From Bufo bufo (taxonomy: Eukaryota; Chordata; Amphibia; Anura; Bufonidae): a stretch of DNA of 64,000 nt. Location: contig NC_053389.1 of assembly GCF_905171765.1 (NCBI RefSeq), positions 212,666,624 through 212,730,623 on the forward strand, given 5' to 3'. The notes under the pieces were generated by a model, which did no database searches, was not told where the DNA came from, and saw only the letters and a program-made list of their open reading frames with translations. This document shows positions 1 to 11,436 of the stretch, one piece after another (position 1 is the first letter of the stretch; each line of letters starts with the position of its first letter). The translations under genes and the position numbers were made by a program.

Positions 1-1205
1 GGCAAACCGCTAAGGACGAAACATGACACATCCTCAACATGAGCATCACTCACAATTAAACGGATATTGTGAACTATGCCCTTTAATGATTTCTGAGAAA
101 GTGGAGCTGAATCAATAGCAAAAACAGGAATATCCCTTCCCAAAGTGCATACCTGGAAACCATGAGTTATTGCAAATTGATTATCAATGAGGTTGACAGC
201 TGCTCCACTATCCACAAAAATCTCACAAAAATCTCACAATAAATGCTCTTGCTCTCTAGCGCCACCCTAGCAGGCAGGACAAAACGGGAACTACAAGCAA
301 ACGGGAAACCTTCAATTTCCGCCTCAACCCTGCCAATAGTAACAGACGGAACATTTTTAAAAGATTTTTTCCTTTTTGTCTCTTTATTGCTCCCAGAAAA
401 CTGCCTGAATCTCCTAGAGGGACAAACATTTGCCAGATGATTTATACCTCCACAACAAAAACAAACCCTCCCCTGCGGGCTGAATCTTCTATTGTCAGAG
501 GCAATCAACCCCAGCTGCATGGGCTCCTGCTCAGAAGGGGCTGACAGCGACTGAGACCCCTGTGCACAGAATGAGACTGCTGCACTGTCCCGGGACTGAG
601 TATGACAGGAAGGAGAGATCTCTCCTCTCTCTCTAAGACGCCTGTCAATACGAAAAGCCTGAGACATAGCAGAATCCCTCTGAAAGACCATAGCAAAATT
701 GACTTCGGAGTGCAGCATCATTCCAACCCGTATCTGCTGCCCATCTCCGAAATTCTGAGCAGTATATCTCTGCGGATTGTTTACCCTGGCATAACAGACG
801 TAGTCTAGACTCAGCCAGAGCAATACGATCCGGATCATCATATATCTGACTCAGGGCTAAAAAGAATTCATCCACTGAACGGAGGAGCCGTCCCCCCTCT
901 GGCAGCGAAAAGGCCCAGGACTGAGCGTTACCCCTGAGCAGTGATATAATGATCCCCACCCTCCGTTCTTCATCACCAGAAGAATGGGGAAGAAGGCGAA
1001 AATGGAGTTTGCAAGCCTCTCTAAAACGCACAAAATTCTCACTACCCCCGGAGAACGTATCCGGGAGCGAGATCTTAGGCTCAGCACAAACTCCATGAAC
1101 GCAAGCTGAACCGGTCACTTGAAACTGAGAAAAAGTCTTACGGAGATCAGCTACCTCCAAAGCAAGACCCTGAAAGCGTTCAGCCAAAAGTGAAACCGGA
1201 TCCAT
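1..1205 (-). pseudogene. gag-pol of gypsy copy 1, broken
   Basis: Read on the minus strand, gag begins at the ATG at 1205 (MDPVSLLAERFQGL) and matches the Gag of the full copy. Compared with that copy, about 44 bp are missing near 690 after the motif CYGLSEG, which shifts the frame. Further on, Gag runs without a stop into the zinc knuckle (CFCCGGINHLANVC), because this copy has GGGG at about 514-517 where the full copy has GGG. An 11-12 bp tandem duplication near 220-240 then breaks the protease frame just before the aspartic DSG motif. Gag would package element RNA; protease would mature the polyprotein. This copy is dead but keeps what may be the ancestral gag-pol fusion frame. Confidence 0.85.
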
Positions 1206-1232
1206 GCTTGAGACGGTTTTGGCGGCTGATAA

Positions 1233-1770
1233 TGTCACGGATGGTGTACAGGAAACAAGACAAAACCATATAAACAATGTCTCTCTGGATCCACAACTAA
1301 GGAACAAAGGGAGACCCCTGCAATAGACCTGTCGCTCTCCCTCACTGTTCAGCCTATGCGAACACCCCAAAGGTGGATGGGCGCATATCCACGTTCCTCG
1401 GCTATCTATTACCTGAAGACCCTACAATAGTGAGGGGACACGACCACCGGCTCCCTACACTGACACGGAGGGAGTCAGGGTCACCTGGATCCAGAAAAGA
1501 GATAATCATAAATACATAAACAGCACTTAACTTGCAGACGACTGAGGACTGGGAACTGGGAACTGGGAACAGCATGCACACATACTCCAGGAAGTTGTAT
1601 CAGCCGCACACTACTGCATTATGGGGAGGAATTTAAAGGGCAGCAATCAGTCCGACTGCATGACAGCTGAGATAGACTAACGAGATGAGAAACTAAACCA
1701 AAACAAAGAAATTCAAGGAGGAGGATCTGAAAAGCTCCTATGAGCGCTTCTCAGCTGTCTGGCTGTGACA
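1233..1770 (-). repeat. LTR of gypsy copy 1
   Basis: Aligns along its length with the two LTRs at 47823-48354 and 52596-53151. The ends form the short inverted repeat TGTCAC...GTGACA. It contains the same GCGGCTGATA motif whose complement lies just inside the LTR, at the primer-binding position. It includes a tandemly repeated GGGAACT-like tract near 1550-1570, the same spot where the other two LTRs differ in repeat number. Confidence 0.88.
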
Positions 1771-1979
1771 CTATGTCCTGGCAGACGCCTTTTTTTTCTT
1801 TTGGCAGAGATTTTTTCATCCACATTGATCGATGCGAATGAAGAAATCTGTGCCGTTCATTTTTTCTTTCAGCCCAGCGGCTGAACGGAAAAAAAATATC
1901 TCATTACCCGCATGCTCAATATAAGGAAAATAGCAGAAACTCCTAATGCTGGCCATGCATGTAATGATTGTGGAGACCC
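1771..1979. other. Junction segment, not assigned
   Basis: About 200 bases between the gypsy LTR end and the first recognisable unit of the inverted-repeat array. It holds T-rich tracts and no convincing gene. It may be piggyBac-family sequence into which the gypsy element inserted, but I cannot align it to the other copies by eye. Confidence 0.3.
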
Positions 1980-3675
1980 TCAAATGCCAGGGCAGTACAA
2001 ACACCCCACAAATGACCCCATTTTGGAAAGAAGACACCCCAAGCTATTCGCTGAGGGGCCTATTGAGTCCATGAAAGATTGGAATTTTTGTCCCAAGTTA
2101 GCAGAAATGGAGACTTTGTGAAAAAAAATAAAAAATAAATCAATTTCCGCTAACTTGTGCCAAAAAAAATAAAAATAAACTTCTATGAACTCGCCATGCC
2201 CCTCATTGAATACCTTGGGATGTCTTCTTTCCAAAATGGGGTCACATGTGGGGTATTTATACTGCCCTGGCATTTTAGGGGCCCTAAAGCGTGAGAAGAA
2301 GTCTGGGATCCAAATGTCTAAAAATGCCCTCCTAAAAGGAATTCGGGCCCCTTTGCGCATCTAGGCTGCAAAAAAGTGTCACACATGTGGTATCGCCGTA
2401 CTCAGGAGAAGTTGGGCAATGTGTTTTTGGGTGTCTTTTTACATATACCCATGCTGGGTGAGAGAAATATCTCTCTAAAATGACAACTTTGTATAAAAAA
2501 ATGGGAAAAGTTGACTTTTAGAGAGATATTTCTCTCACCCAGCATGGGTATATGTAAAAAATACACCCCAAAACACATTGCCCTACTTCTTCCGAGTATG
2601 GCGATACCACATGTGTGACACTTTTTTGCAGCCAAGGTGGGCAAAGGGGCCCACATTCTAAAGAGCACCTTTAGGATTTCACAGGGCATTTTTAACACAT
2701 TTGGATTTCAAACTACTTCTCACGCATTAGGGCCCCTAAAATGCCAGGGCAGTATAACTATCCCACAAGTGACCCCATTTTGGAAAGAAGACACCCCAAG
2801 GTATTCAATGAGGGGCATGGCGAGTTCCTAGAATTTTTATTTTTTGGGCACAAGTTAGCGGAAAATTATAATTTTCTTATTTTTTTATTTTTTTATTACA
2901 ATGTCTCATATTCCACTAACTTGTGACAAAAAATAAAAACTTCCATGAACTCACTATGCCAATCACGAAATACCTTGGGGTGTCTTCTTTCCAAAATGGG
3001 GTCACTTGTGGGGCAGTTATACTGCCCTGGCATTTTAGGGGCCCTAATGCGCGAGAAGTAGTTTTAAATCAAAATGCGTAAAAAATGCCCTGTGAAATCC
3101 TAAAGGTGCTCTTTAGAATGTGGACCCCTTTGCCCACCTAGGCTGCAAAAAAGTGTCACACATGTGGTATCGCCGTACTCAGGAGAAGTTGGGCAATGTG
3201 TTTTGGGGTGTCTTTTTTTCTATATCCATGCTGGGTGAGAGAAATACCTCTGTCAAATGCCAACTTTGTATAAAGAAATGGGAAAAGTTGTCTTTTAGAG
3301 AAATATTTCTCTCCCCCAGCATGGGTATATGTAAAAAGACACCGCAAAACACATGGCCCAACTTCTCCTGAGTACGGCGATACCACATGTGTGACACTTT
3401 TTTGCAGCCTAGGTGGGCAAAGGGGCCCAAATTCCAAAGAGCACCTTTAGGATTTCACAGGGCATTTTTTAAACATTTTGATTTCAAACTACTTCTCACG
3501 CATTAGGGCCCCTAAAATGCCAGGGCAGTATAACTACCCCACAAGTGACCACATTTTGGAAAGAAGACACTCCAAGGTATTTCGTGATGGGCATAGTGAG
3601 TTCATAGAAGTTTTTATTTTTTGTCACAAGTTAGCGGAAAATGATGATTTATTTTTTATTTTTTCTTACAAAGTC
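1980..3675. repeat. Inverted-tandem array of piggyBac-family internal repeats
   Basis: Two sequence blocks alternate in mirror orientation about symmetry centres near 2130, 2495, 2890, 3270 and 3650. One block centres on CTAACTTGTGACAAAAAATA and carries CCAAAATGGGGTCAC. The other carries GGCTGCAAAAAAGTGTCACA and CATGCTGGGTGAGAGAAAT. The same blocks recur at 18890-21650, 44035-44690 and 45816-46555, always next to piggyBac sequence. Short open frames in them come from the repeats and do not look like genes. Confidence 0.8.
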
Positions 3676-4319
3676 TGTTGGATGGCTTGGGTGGAGCTGC
3701 ACACCTATATCAATATCATTAGGGCGACAAAAAGTTTTGTTGTGTGGCTGTAAACTGCTGTATGGGCACACAGCAGATCAGAAGTCAAGGAGCACCATAT
3801 GGTTTTCGGAGGGCAGATTTTACTGGAATGATATTAGGGAGCCATGTTGCTATGGAAGAGACCCTGAGGTATTCCTACAGTGAAAATCCCCCAAAAGTGA
3901 CCACATTTTGGAAACTACACCATTCAAGAAATTTTAAGGAGCAGATTTGGCCCAACAGGAGTTTTATAAAATGTATAACATTTGGCAGTGAAAATGAAAA
4001 AGGGTGCTTTAGGCCCAAACTTTCTTTTTCACAAGGAATAATAGGAGAATATCACCCCAAAATTTGCATTTGTGGTCAAAAACTGCTGTTTGGGAATATG
4101 CCGGGGCTCAGATGGGAAGGAGTGGCATCTGGATTTTGTAACATGGAATTTGCTGAAATGGTTTTAAATAGCCATCACTTTTTTAATTTTTTGTTGACTG
4201 AGCAGTTTGTTGTCTCAATTTTTGCGGGACAACCTATAGTTTTAAGAGCCACTATTTTGTGGTATATTTGGCTTTCTGATAGCTTTTTATTTCATTTTGT
4301 TTTGGGGGGGGGTTGTTGA
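3676..4319 (+). repeat. Non-autonomous DNA-transposon interior (piggyBac-like), fragment
   Basis: Contains phrases such as GGGCACACAGCAGATC, CCATATGGTTTTCGGAGGGC and ACCACATTTTGGAAACTACA. These resemble the interior of the TTAA-flanked element at 22449-25153 (around 23170-23350). No terminal repeats are visible here. A 191-codon open frame crosses it but has no recognisable domain and is probably chance. It contains the 37-nt block (4043-4079) that also appears inside the Tc1 gene at 5591-5627. Confidence 0.5.
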
Positions 4320-4339
4320 GGTGGGCACTTGAAAAGATG

Positions 4340-4913
4340 AGAAAGGCCCATAATGTTCATCATAGGTACACTTCAACTATGAGAGACAGAATGGGGGGAA
4401 AGAATACAGGAAATCACATTGTAGGATTTCTAATGAATTAATAAGTAAAATAAGTATTTGGTCACCTACAAACAAGCAAGATTTCTGGCTCTCACAGACC
4501 TGTAACTTCTTTAAAAGGCTCCTCTGTCCTCCACTCGTTACCTGTATTAATGGCACCTGTTTGAGCTTGTCAGTATAAAAGACACCTGTCCACAATCTCA
4601 AACAGTCACACTCCAAACTCCACTATGGCCAAGACCAAAGAGCTGTCGAAGGACACCAGAAACAAAATTGTAGACCTGCACCAGGCTGGGAAGACTGAAT
4701 CTGCAATAGGCAAGCAGCTTGGTGTGAAAAAATCAACTGTGGGGGCAATTATTAGAAAATCAAAGACATACAAGACCACTGATAATCTCCTTCGATCTGG
4801 GGCTCCAAGCAAGATCTCACCCCAAGCAAGATCTCTGGGCAAAAATCCCAGAACCACACGGGGGGACCTAGTGAATTACCTGCAGAGAGCTGGGACCAAA
4901 GTAACAAAAGCTA
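4340..4913 (+). pseudogene. Tc1-like transposase, N-terminal fragment
   Basis: The reading frame from the ATG at 4625 gives [20 protein letters not shown], the N-terminal helix-turn-helix of a Tc1 family widespread in fish and amphibians. The sequence upstream also matches that family's leader, including TCAGTATAAAAGACACCTG. The paired/HTH region is partly deleted after the APSKIS motif. The frame is cut at a TA by a second Tc1 insertion at about 4914, so the DDE catalytic domain is absent. The 5' terminal inverted repeat is also missing. Confidence 0.8.
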
Positions 4914-5989
4914 TAGTCCTGATCAAAAGTTTAAGACCACTTGAAAAATGCCAAAAATTCATATTTGACATTGTTGGATCTTAACAAGGTTCCAAGTAGA
5001 GCTTCAACATGCAACAAGAAGAAATGAGAGTGAGACAAAACATTTTTTGAGCATTCAATTGAAAATAACGATTAAACTGAAACAGGCTGTTTTTCAGCTG
5101 ATCAAAATTTTAGGACCACATGCCTTTAAAAGGCCAAATCTGTGCAAAGATGTGAATTCATTGTCATTTTCTGTCAGGTAGTCACACGTTGTGATGTGAA
5201 AGGCAAAAAAACTCTCCGTGGAAGACCCAAAAAAATTTCATCAGCACTGAGCCGGAGGATCCAATTGGCTGTCTGTCAAGACACTGGACGATCCTCGACC
5301 CAAATTAAGGCCCTTACTGGTGCTGACTGCAGCCCCATAACCATCAGACGGCATCTGAGACTGAAGGGCTTAAAAAACAAAAAACGTCTTCAAAGACCTC
5401 GTCTCCTTGAACGCCACAGAACTGCTTGTTTGGACTTTGCAAGAGAGCACCAAACATGGGACATTCAAAGGTGGAAGAAAGTTTTATTATCTGATGAGAA
5501 AAAATTTAACCTTGATGGTCCTGATGGTTTTCAACGTTACTGGCATGACAAGCAGATCTCACCTGAGATGTTTTCTACGCGCCACAGTGGAGGAGAATAT
5601 CACCCCAAAATTTGCATTTGTGGTCAATTTATGTTTTTCATAATGGTCTGGGGTGCTTTTTCCTTCAGTGGAACAATGGAGCTTCAGGAAGTGCAGGGGT
5701 GTCAAACGTCCACTGGCTATGTCTAGATGTTGCAGAGAGCATTCCTCATGACTGAGGGCCCTCGTCTGTGTGGTAACGACTGGGTTTTTCAACAGGACAA
5801 CACTACAGTACACAATGCCCGCAGGACAAAGGACTTCTTCCAGGAGAATAACATCACTCTTTTGGAACCATCCTGTGTGTTCCCTGATCTAAATCCAATT
5901 GAGAACCTTTGGGGATGGATGGCAAGGGAATTTTACAAAAATTGACAACAGTTCCAGACAGTAGATGGCCTTCGTGTGGCCGTCTTCAC
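4914..5989 (+). mobile_element. Second Tc1-like transposon, 3'-truncated
   Basis: Begins at a TA with the terminal repeat AGTCCTGATCAAAAGTTTAA, inside the first Tc1. It keeps a leader, a broken transposase gene, and sequence up to GTCTTCAC at 5989, where a hAT 5' end begins. The right terminal repeat and the last part of the transposase are not in the window, so the hAT element either inserted here and later lost its partner, or the joint is a rearrangement. Confidence 0.8.
5142..5945 (+). pseudogene. Tc1-like transposase (DDE), disrupted
   Basis: Frame 5142-5726 carries [18 protein letters not shown] (second HTH) followed by the catalytic region with the first Asp in [12 protein letters not shown]. 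The frame starting at 5727 carries the second Asp in WVFQQDNTTVHNAR and the Glu in FPDLNPIENLWGWMA. The three acidic residues of the DD34E group are thus still visible. The first HTH is lost by deletion near 5215. A block of foreign sequence interrupts the RHSGG...MVWGAFS motif at 5591-5640, and a TAG at 5724-5726 splits the frame. It would have cut and pasted its element at TA sites; as it stands it is dead. Confidence 0.82.
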
Positions 5990-7402
5990 TAGGGATGAGC
6001 GAACCCGAACTGTATAGTTCGGGTTCGTACCGAATTTTGGGGTGTCCGTGACACGGACCCGAACCGGAACATTTTCGTAAAAGTCCGGGTTCGGGTTCGG
6101 TGTTCGGCGCTTTCTTGGCGCTTTTTGAAAGGCTGCAAAGCAGCCAATCAACAAGCGTCATACTACTTGGCCCAAGAGGCCATCACAGCCATGCCTACTA
6201 TTGGCATGGCTGTGATTGGCCAGTGCACCATGTGACCCAGCCTCTATTTAAGCTGGAGTCACGTAGCACCGCACGTCACTCTGCTATGATCAGTATAGGG
6301 AGAGGTTGCAGCTGCGACGTTAGGGCGAGATTAGGCAGATTAACTCCTCCAAAAGACTTCATTCTGTGATCGATCTGCAGCTGTGGATCATTGAAGTGCT
6401 ATTATTGACTTGCTCACTTTTTTGAGGCTGCCCAGAGCGTTTTTAGATCACTTTTTTTCTGGGGTGATCGGCGGCCATTTTGTGACTTGTGGTGCGCCAG
6501 CACGAGCTATCACCAAGTGTATTTAACCATCGATAGTGTGGTTATTTTGTGCTATATCCTACATCAGCTGCAGGCTGAGCCTGTGTCACCGAAGTGCATT
6601 TAACCATCAACAGTGTGGTTATTTTTTGGCCATATATTACATCAGGGGCAAGTTGAGCCTGTCACCCAGCGCCTAAAAAATAGACCTGACATTTCTATTC
6701 AACCAAATCTGCACAGTTTTAGCTGGTCAAGTTATTTGTAGTGACCGTAAAAGCAGACTTTTTGTTCTGGGTTGAAAAAGCATTCCCAAATTTGCCATTC
6801 TGAAAATAACTAGTTTGTGGTATTTGAGGCCTACTTGAAATCTATCCCAAAAAGAAAATCTTACATTGAAGGTATTGATAGTGTCATCTCAGAAAAACCT
6901 AAGACACACGCTAGCGTGCTGATAGAAGTGTCATTCTGTGATTAAACCTATAACTGTCACACAGCGCAAAAAAAAACAGGTCTCACATCTCTATTCAACC
7001 AAATCTGCACAGTTTTATATGGTCAAGTTATTTGTAGTGACCGTAAAAGCAGACTTTTTGTTCTGGGTTGAAAAAGCATTCCCAAATTTGCCATTCTGAA
7101 AATAACTAGTTTGTGGTATTTGAGGCCTACTTGAAATCTATCCCAAAAAGAAAATCTTACATTGAAGGTATTGATAGTGTCATTCAGAAAAACCTAAGAC
7201 ACACGCTAGCGTGCTGATAGAAGTGTCATTCTGTGATTAAACCTATACCTGTCACACAGCGCAAAAAAAAACAGGTCTCACATCTCTATTCAACCAAATC
7301 TGCACTGTTTTAGCTGGTCAAGTTATTTGTAGTGACCGTAAAAGCAGACTTTTTGTTCTGGGTTGAAAAAGCATTCCCAAATTTGCCATTCTCAAAATAA
7401 CT
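5990..7402 (+). mobile_element. hAT element 5' end with internal tandem repeats (fragment)
   Basis: Starts with TAGGGATGAGCGAACCCGAA, nearly the same as the hAT 5' end at 15568. It shares the following 300 bases with that copy, including a TATTTAAGCTGGAGTCACG promoter-like stretch. From about 6690 to 7402 it holds roughly 2.5 direct copies of a ~300-bp unit (AACCAAATCTGCACAGTTTT... TAGTGTCATTCAGAAAAACC). The element breaks off at CTAGT near 7402, where AT-rich palindromic DNA begins. No transposase is encoded in this fragment. Confidence 0.75.
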
Positions 7403-7980
7403 AGTAGAATCTGGCCTAATTCGCAAATATTTCGAATATAGTGCTATATATTCGCTATATCGAATATTCGTCATTTTTTTACATCTCAAAACATGATTCC
7501 TCCCTGCTTTTTTCTTGTGGGTCAATGAGTCATTGGCCCACAAGTAACTTAAGCAGGAAGGAATCATGTTTTCATAAGGGAAAAAAAATGACAAATATTC
7601 TAAAAAACGAATATATAGCAATATAGTGAATATATTCGTTATTTAGAATATTCACATTTTTTTTCTTATCTGTACAGTTGTTCGCATACTCCTCCCCGAC
7701 AAGCGTCCCCGTCACCATGGGAACGCCTGTGGGTTAGAAAATACCATTGGATCTGAGTTTTCCCTGAGATCGTGAAAGCTAATATAGTGCTATTGTATTT
7801 TTTTTTTATAGTGTACATTTTTTCCAAATCAAGTTCAGAAGAGAAAAAAAAATTAAACTATAAAAAAAAAGATTATAGCACTATATTAGCTAAATTACAG
7901 TCTGTGTATTTTACGAATATTCACTATATTTCTATAACTTTATTTGTAATATTCGAAAAAACTAATTTATAGCAATAATA

Positions 7981-8262
7981 AAAATAAAAACAGGCACTCA
8001 CCAGCTGGTATGTCTATAGTAGAATGTTTATATAAAATATCACATAAAATATCACATAAAATATAAAATACAAAATAAAATGCAATGTATCATAATATGC
8101 ACTGGGGTTGGCACATATATTCTATCACATGTGCCAACCCCAGTGCATATTATGATACATTGCATTTTATTTTGTATTTTATATTTTATGTGATATTTTA
8201 TGTGATATTTTATATAAACATTCTACTATAGACATACCAGCTGGTGAGTGCCTGTTTTTATT
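7981..8262. repeat. Near-perfect palindrome, arms about 135 bp
   Basis: AACAGGCACTCACCAGCTGG at the left is mirrored by CCAGCTGGTGAGTGCCTGTT at the right. The centre lies near 8122 between GGTTGGCACAT and ATGTGCCAACC with a loop of about 12 bases. The arms appear almost identical by eye. This is a foldback unit within the AT-rich repeat; no coding content. Confidence 0.85.
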
Positions 8263-8426
8263 TTCATTTTTGCATTTGAAGTACATTTGTTACATTGGAT
8301 GAACGGGTGAAACATCCAAAAAACAGAGCACCTTAACCACGCTAACAGACACGGGTGAGCCACGATATAATTATACTTTAATTTATAGCAATATAGCGAA
8401 TAGTCGTAAAATACACATACTGTATA

Positions 8427-9763
8427 CAATCGTGGCCAAAAGTTTTGAGAATGACCCAAATATTAGTTTTCACAAAGTTTGCTGCTAAACTGCTTTTAGA
8501 TCTTTGTTTCAGTTGTTTTTGTGATGTAGTGAACTATAATTAGACGCACTTCATACATTTCAAAGGCTTTTATCGACAATTACATGACATTTATGCAAAG
8601 AGTCAGTATTTGCAGTGTTGGCCCTTCTTTTTCAGGACCTCTGCAATTCGACTGGGCATGCTCTCAATCAACTTCTGGGCCAATTCCTGACTGATAGCAA
8701 CCCATTCTTTCATAATCACTTCTTGGAGTTTGTCAGAATTAGTGGGTTTTTGTTTGTCCACCCGCCTCTTGAGGATTGACCACAAGTTCTCAATGGGATT
8801 AAGATCTGGGGAGTTTGCAGGCCATGGACCCAAAATGTCAACGTTTTGGTCCCTGAGCCACTTAGTTATCACTTTTGCCTTATGGCACGGTGCTCCATCG
8901 TGCTGGAAAATGCATTGTTCTTCACCAAACTGTTGTTGGATTGTTGGAAGAAGTTGCTGTTGGAGGGTGTTTTGGTACCATTCTTTATTCATGGCTGTGT
9001 TTTGGGGCAAAATTGTGAGTTAGCCCACTCCCTTGGTTGAGAAGCAACCCCACACATGAATGGTTTCAGGATGCTTTACTGTTGGCATGACACAAGACTG
9101 ATGGTAGCGCTTACCTTTTCTTCTCCGGACAAGCCTTTTTCCAGATGCCCCAAACAATTGGAAAGAGGCTTCATCGGAGAATATGACTTTGCCCCAGTCC
9201 TCAGCAGTCCATTCACCATACTTTCCGCAGAAGATAAATCTGTCCCTGATGTTTTTTTGGAGAGAAGTGGCTTCTTTGCTTTGATGATCTTATAAATTGT
9301 TGATTGAGGTGCAATCTTAGTAGCCACAATATCCTTGCCTGTGAAGCCATTTTTATGCAACGCAATGATGGCTGCACGCGTTTCTTTGCAGGTCACCATG
9401 GTTAACAATGGAAGAACAATGATTTCAAGCATCACCCTCCTTTTAACATGTCAAGTCTGCCATTTTAACCCAATCTGCCTGACATAATGATCTCCAGCCT
9501 TGTGCTCGTCAACATTCTCACCTGAGTTAACAAGACGATTACTGAAATGATCTCAGCAGGTCCTTTAATGACAGCAATGAAATGAAGTGGAAAGTTTTTT
9601 TTGAGATTAAGTTAATTTTCATGGCAAAGAAGGACTATGCAATTCATCTGATCACTCTTCATAACATTTTGGAGTATATGCAAATTGCTATTATAAAAAC
9701 TTAAGCAGCAACTTTTCCAATTTCCAATATTTATCGAATTCTCAAAACTTTTGGCCACAACTG
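8427..9763 (-). mobile_element. Tc1-like transposon, nearly complete
   Basis: Flanked by TA at 8425-8426 and 9764-9765. Its ends are inverted repeats of the type GTGGCCAAAAGTTTTGAGAA. At 1,337 bp it is slightly shorter than expected for this family, because the transposase gene has lost part of its N-terminal region. It inserted into the AT-rich repeat, whose halves lie on each side. Confidence 0.9.
8603..9399 (-). pseudogene. Tc1-like transposase of the 8427-9763 element
   Basis: Read on the minus strand from the ATG at 9399: MVTCKETRAAIIALHKNGF begins the HTH domain. After KKTSGTDLSSAESMVNGLLR a deletion removes much of the second DNA-binding region and shifts the frame. The catalytic core remains: IFSDEASFQLFG (first Asp), IFQHDGAPCHKA (second Asp) and SPDLNPIENLWSILK (Glu), which is the DD34E arrangement. 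The C-terminus (VLKKKGQHCKY) ends at 8603 with a normal stop. A stop near 9020 separates the core into two frames. Probably inactive; it would bind the element ends and catalyse TA-targeted transposition. Confidence 0.85.
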
Positions 9764-10295
9764 TAGAATGCAATTTAGCTAATATAATGCTATAGTATTT
9801 TTTTTAATAGTGTACATTTTTTCCAAAACTGAAGTTCAGAAGAGACCAAAAAAATTGGACTATTAAAAAAAAGATTATAGCATTATATTAGCTAAATTGC
9901 AGTCACTATGTGTATTTTACGAATATTCGCTATATTGCTATAAATTCGTTTTTTAGAATATTCGTCATATTCTAAAACAAGAATATATAGCAATATAGCG
10001 AATATTTGTAAAATACACATATTACCCATAGCCATAGCTAACCAATAAGAAAGTTGCCTTATACAGTTAAAAGAAAAATCGCAATACACAAATAATTAAA
10101 TCGCATATTGTTCGCGATAAATAGAATAATGACGAATATTCGATTTCGACGAATATAAGACGAATGTTCAATCGATATTTATCTATCTATCAAAAGTTAT
10201 CTGGAATTCCCATTTTAGTAGATTCTGGAGGATTCAGTTGTCATTTCGAGCAAAAATTCCATCAACCAATAATTTCAGACAGTAAACATAAAGTA

Positions 10296-10625
10296 AGGCC
10301 TTATGAACACGACCGTTGTTGTGATCCGCAGTTTTTGCGGCTTGGATGCGGAACCATTCCCTTCAATGGGGCCGCAAAAAATGCGGACAGCACTCCGTGT
10401 TCTGTCCGCATCCGTTGCTCCGTTCCATAATCCGCAAATGAAATATAACCTGTCCTATTCTTGTCCATGTTGCGGATAAGAATTGGCAGTTATATCAATG
10501 GCTGTCCGCGCCGTTCCACAATTTGCGGAATGCACACGGACGCCATCCGTGTTTAGCGGATTCCCAATTTGCGTATCCGCAATTTGCGGACCGCAAAACA
10601 CACAACGGTCATGTGCATGAGGCCT
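10296..10625. mobile_element. MITE with AGGCCTCATG-type ends, copy 1
   Basis: Inverted ends (AGGCCTTATGAACACGACC / CGGTCATGTGCATGAGGCCT) enclose about 330 bp of mirror-like sequence rich in GCGGA and TCCGC words. It shares its interior (AATGGGGCCGCAAAAAATGC) with the copy at 30030-30350. A TA precedes the left end; on the right it reads AA. No coding capacity. Confidence 0.8.
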
Positions 10626-11436
10626 AAAACACAACAAAATGACTGAACAGAAGAGCATCCTGTAGAGCTTAGTGTTTAATTATCAGAGCTTAAGAACTAA
10701 GCACCATAACAAGAGGATTTTGTTTCAACTTGAGAAAAGATAACAGTGCAGAACTTTTGAGGGGGTTTAGAAATCATTCATCTGGGATTTTAATTAGGTT
10801 AATTGGAAAACACGTTTGGGTATGCTGTAACCAGTGAATCTGTGTAGTTAAAAAAATAAGCTTTTGCCTTAATCAAGTGACGGATAGGGAGATAGAGATA
10901 TTGTAGTTAGAAGGGGACGTTAAGGATTTTTACAGATTTTTAAAAAGGTTGGAACTCATGTACAGAGGCTGCAGGAAAACAAAATGCATAGTTCATGACA
11001 AAATATAATCAGTCATATTGGTTTCACTGACACTAGTAACTGGAATAATTATACAGTATCTAATTACAATACAAAATAAAGACCTGGACACATACATCCA
11101 AAGTGTAATATCGAGTAGCAAAGCAATGAAGCATAATTTAACCACTGTCAATGATGTTTGTTTTTGTTTTGTTTTTTTTATTAAAGAAGGTTTTCTAACA
11201 TTATCAAAAAACTTATCACTTGGAGGAAAATGTGACCAACAAAAAGTAGCATTGATGTGCTGTTATTGCACACATGACCACTGAGGCCAGGGATTGACTG
11301 CTGCATTCATTTCACCTTTTGGTTCCAACGGGGACTTGAAACAGTGGGAACAGGAACCATGGAGCTGGAACAGTGGGCCTTCGTGATTTAATTTTCTTGT
11401 AGGAGACACTTTATTCCTGGTAGTTAGTTTTTTGTC
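10626..11436. other. No gene recognised
   Basis: About 800 bases of AT-rich sequence without a terminal repeat, domain or tandem structure that I can recognise. An 88-codon open frame at 11018-11284 has no familiar motif. This may be unique host intergenic or intronic DNA. Confidence 0.4.

Larger units (their letters stand above)
1..1770 (-). mobile_element. Ty3/gypsy chromovirus-like retrotransposon, copy 1 (5' part, truncated by window edge)
   Basis: This stretch is the reverse complement of the 5' part of the full-length element at 47823-53151: LTR, gag, zinc knuckle and start of protease. The outer LTR end (TGTCACAG on the minus strand) is at 1770. The element leaves the window at base 1, so its 3' half and target-site duplication cannot be seen. 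It carries frame-breaking changes in gag and protease and is therefore not functional as read. Confidence 0.9.
7403..10165. repeat. AT-rich GAATATTCG-type repeat, split by a Tc1 element
   Basis: Short, mirror-arranged runs such as TATAGCAATATAGCGAATA and ACGAATATTCG dominate 7403-8424 and 9766-10165. The flanking pieces on both sides of the Tc1 at 8427-9763 match each other in inverted orientation (for example GCTAATATAGTGCTAT at 7780 and GCATTATATTAGCTAAATTG at 9880). It resembles the AT-rich material inside the hAT-flanked insertion at 53342-54317. I cannot define its exact ends. Confidence 0.55.

Noticed and set aside
5500..5515. CTGATGAG-AAAA in the Tc1 gene as a hammerhead core
   Set aside because: It encodes the conserved SDEK motif and has no flanking stem I or stem II complementarity.
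10164..10260. Host exon candidate between repeats
   Set aside because: No open frame with splice signals or recognisable protein similarity; likely part of the repeat junction.
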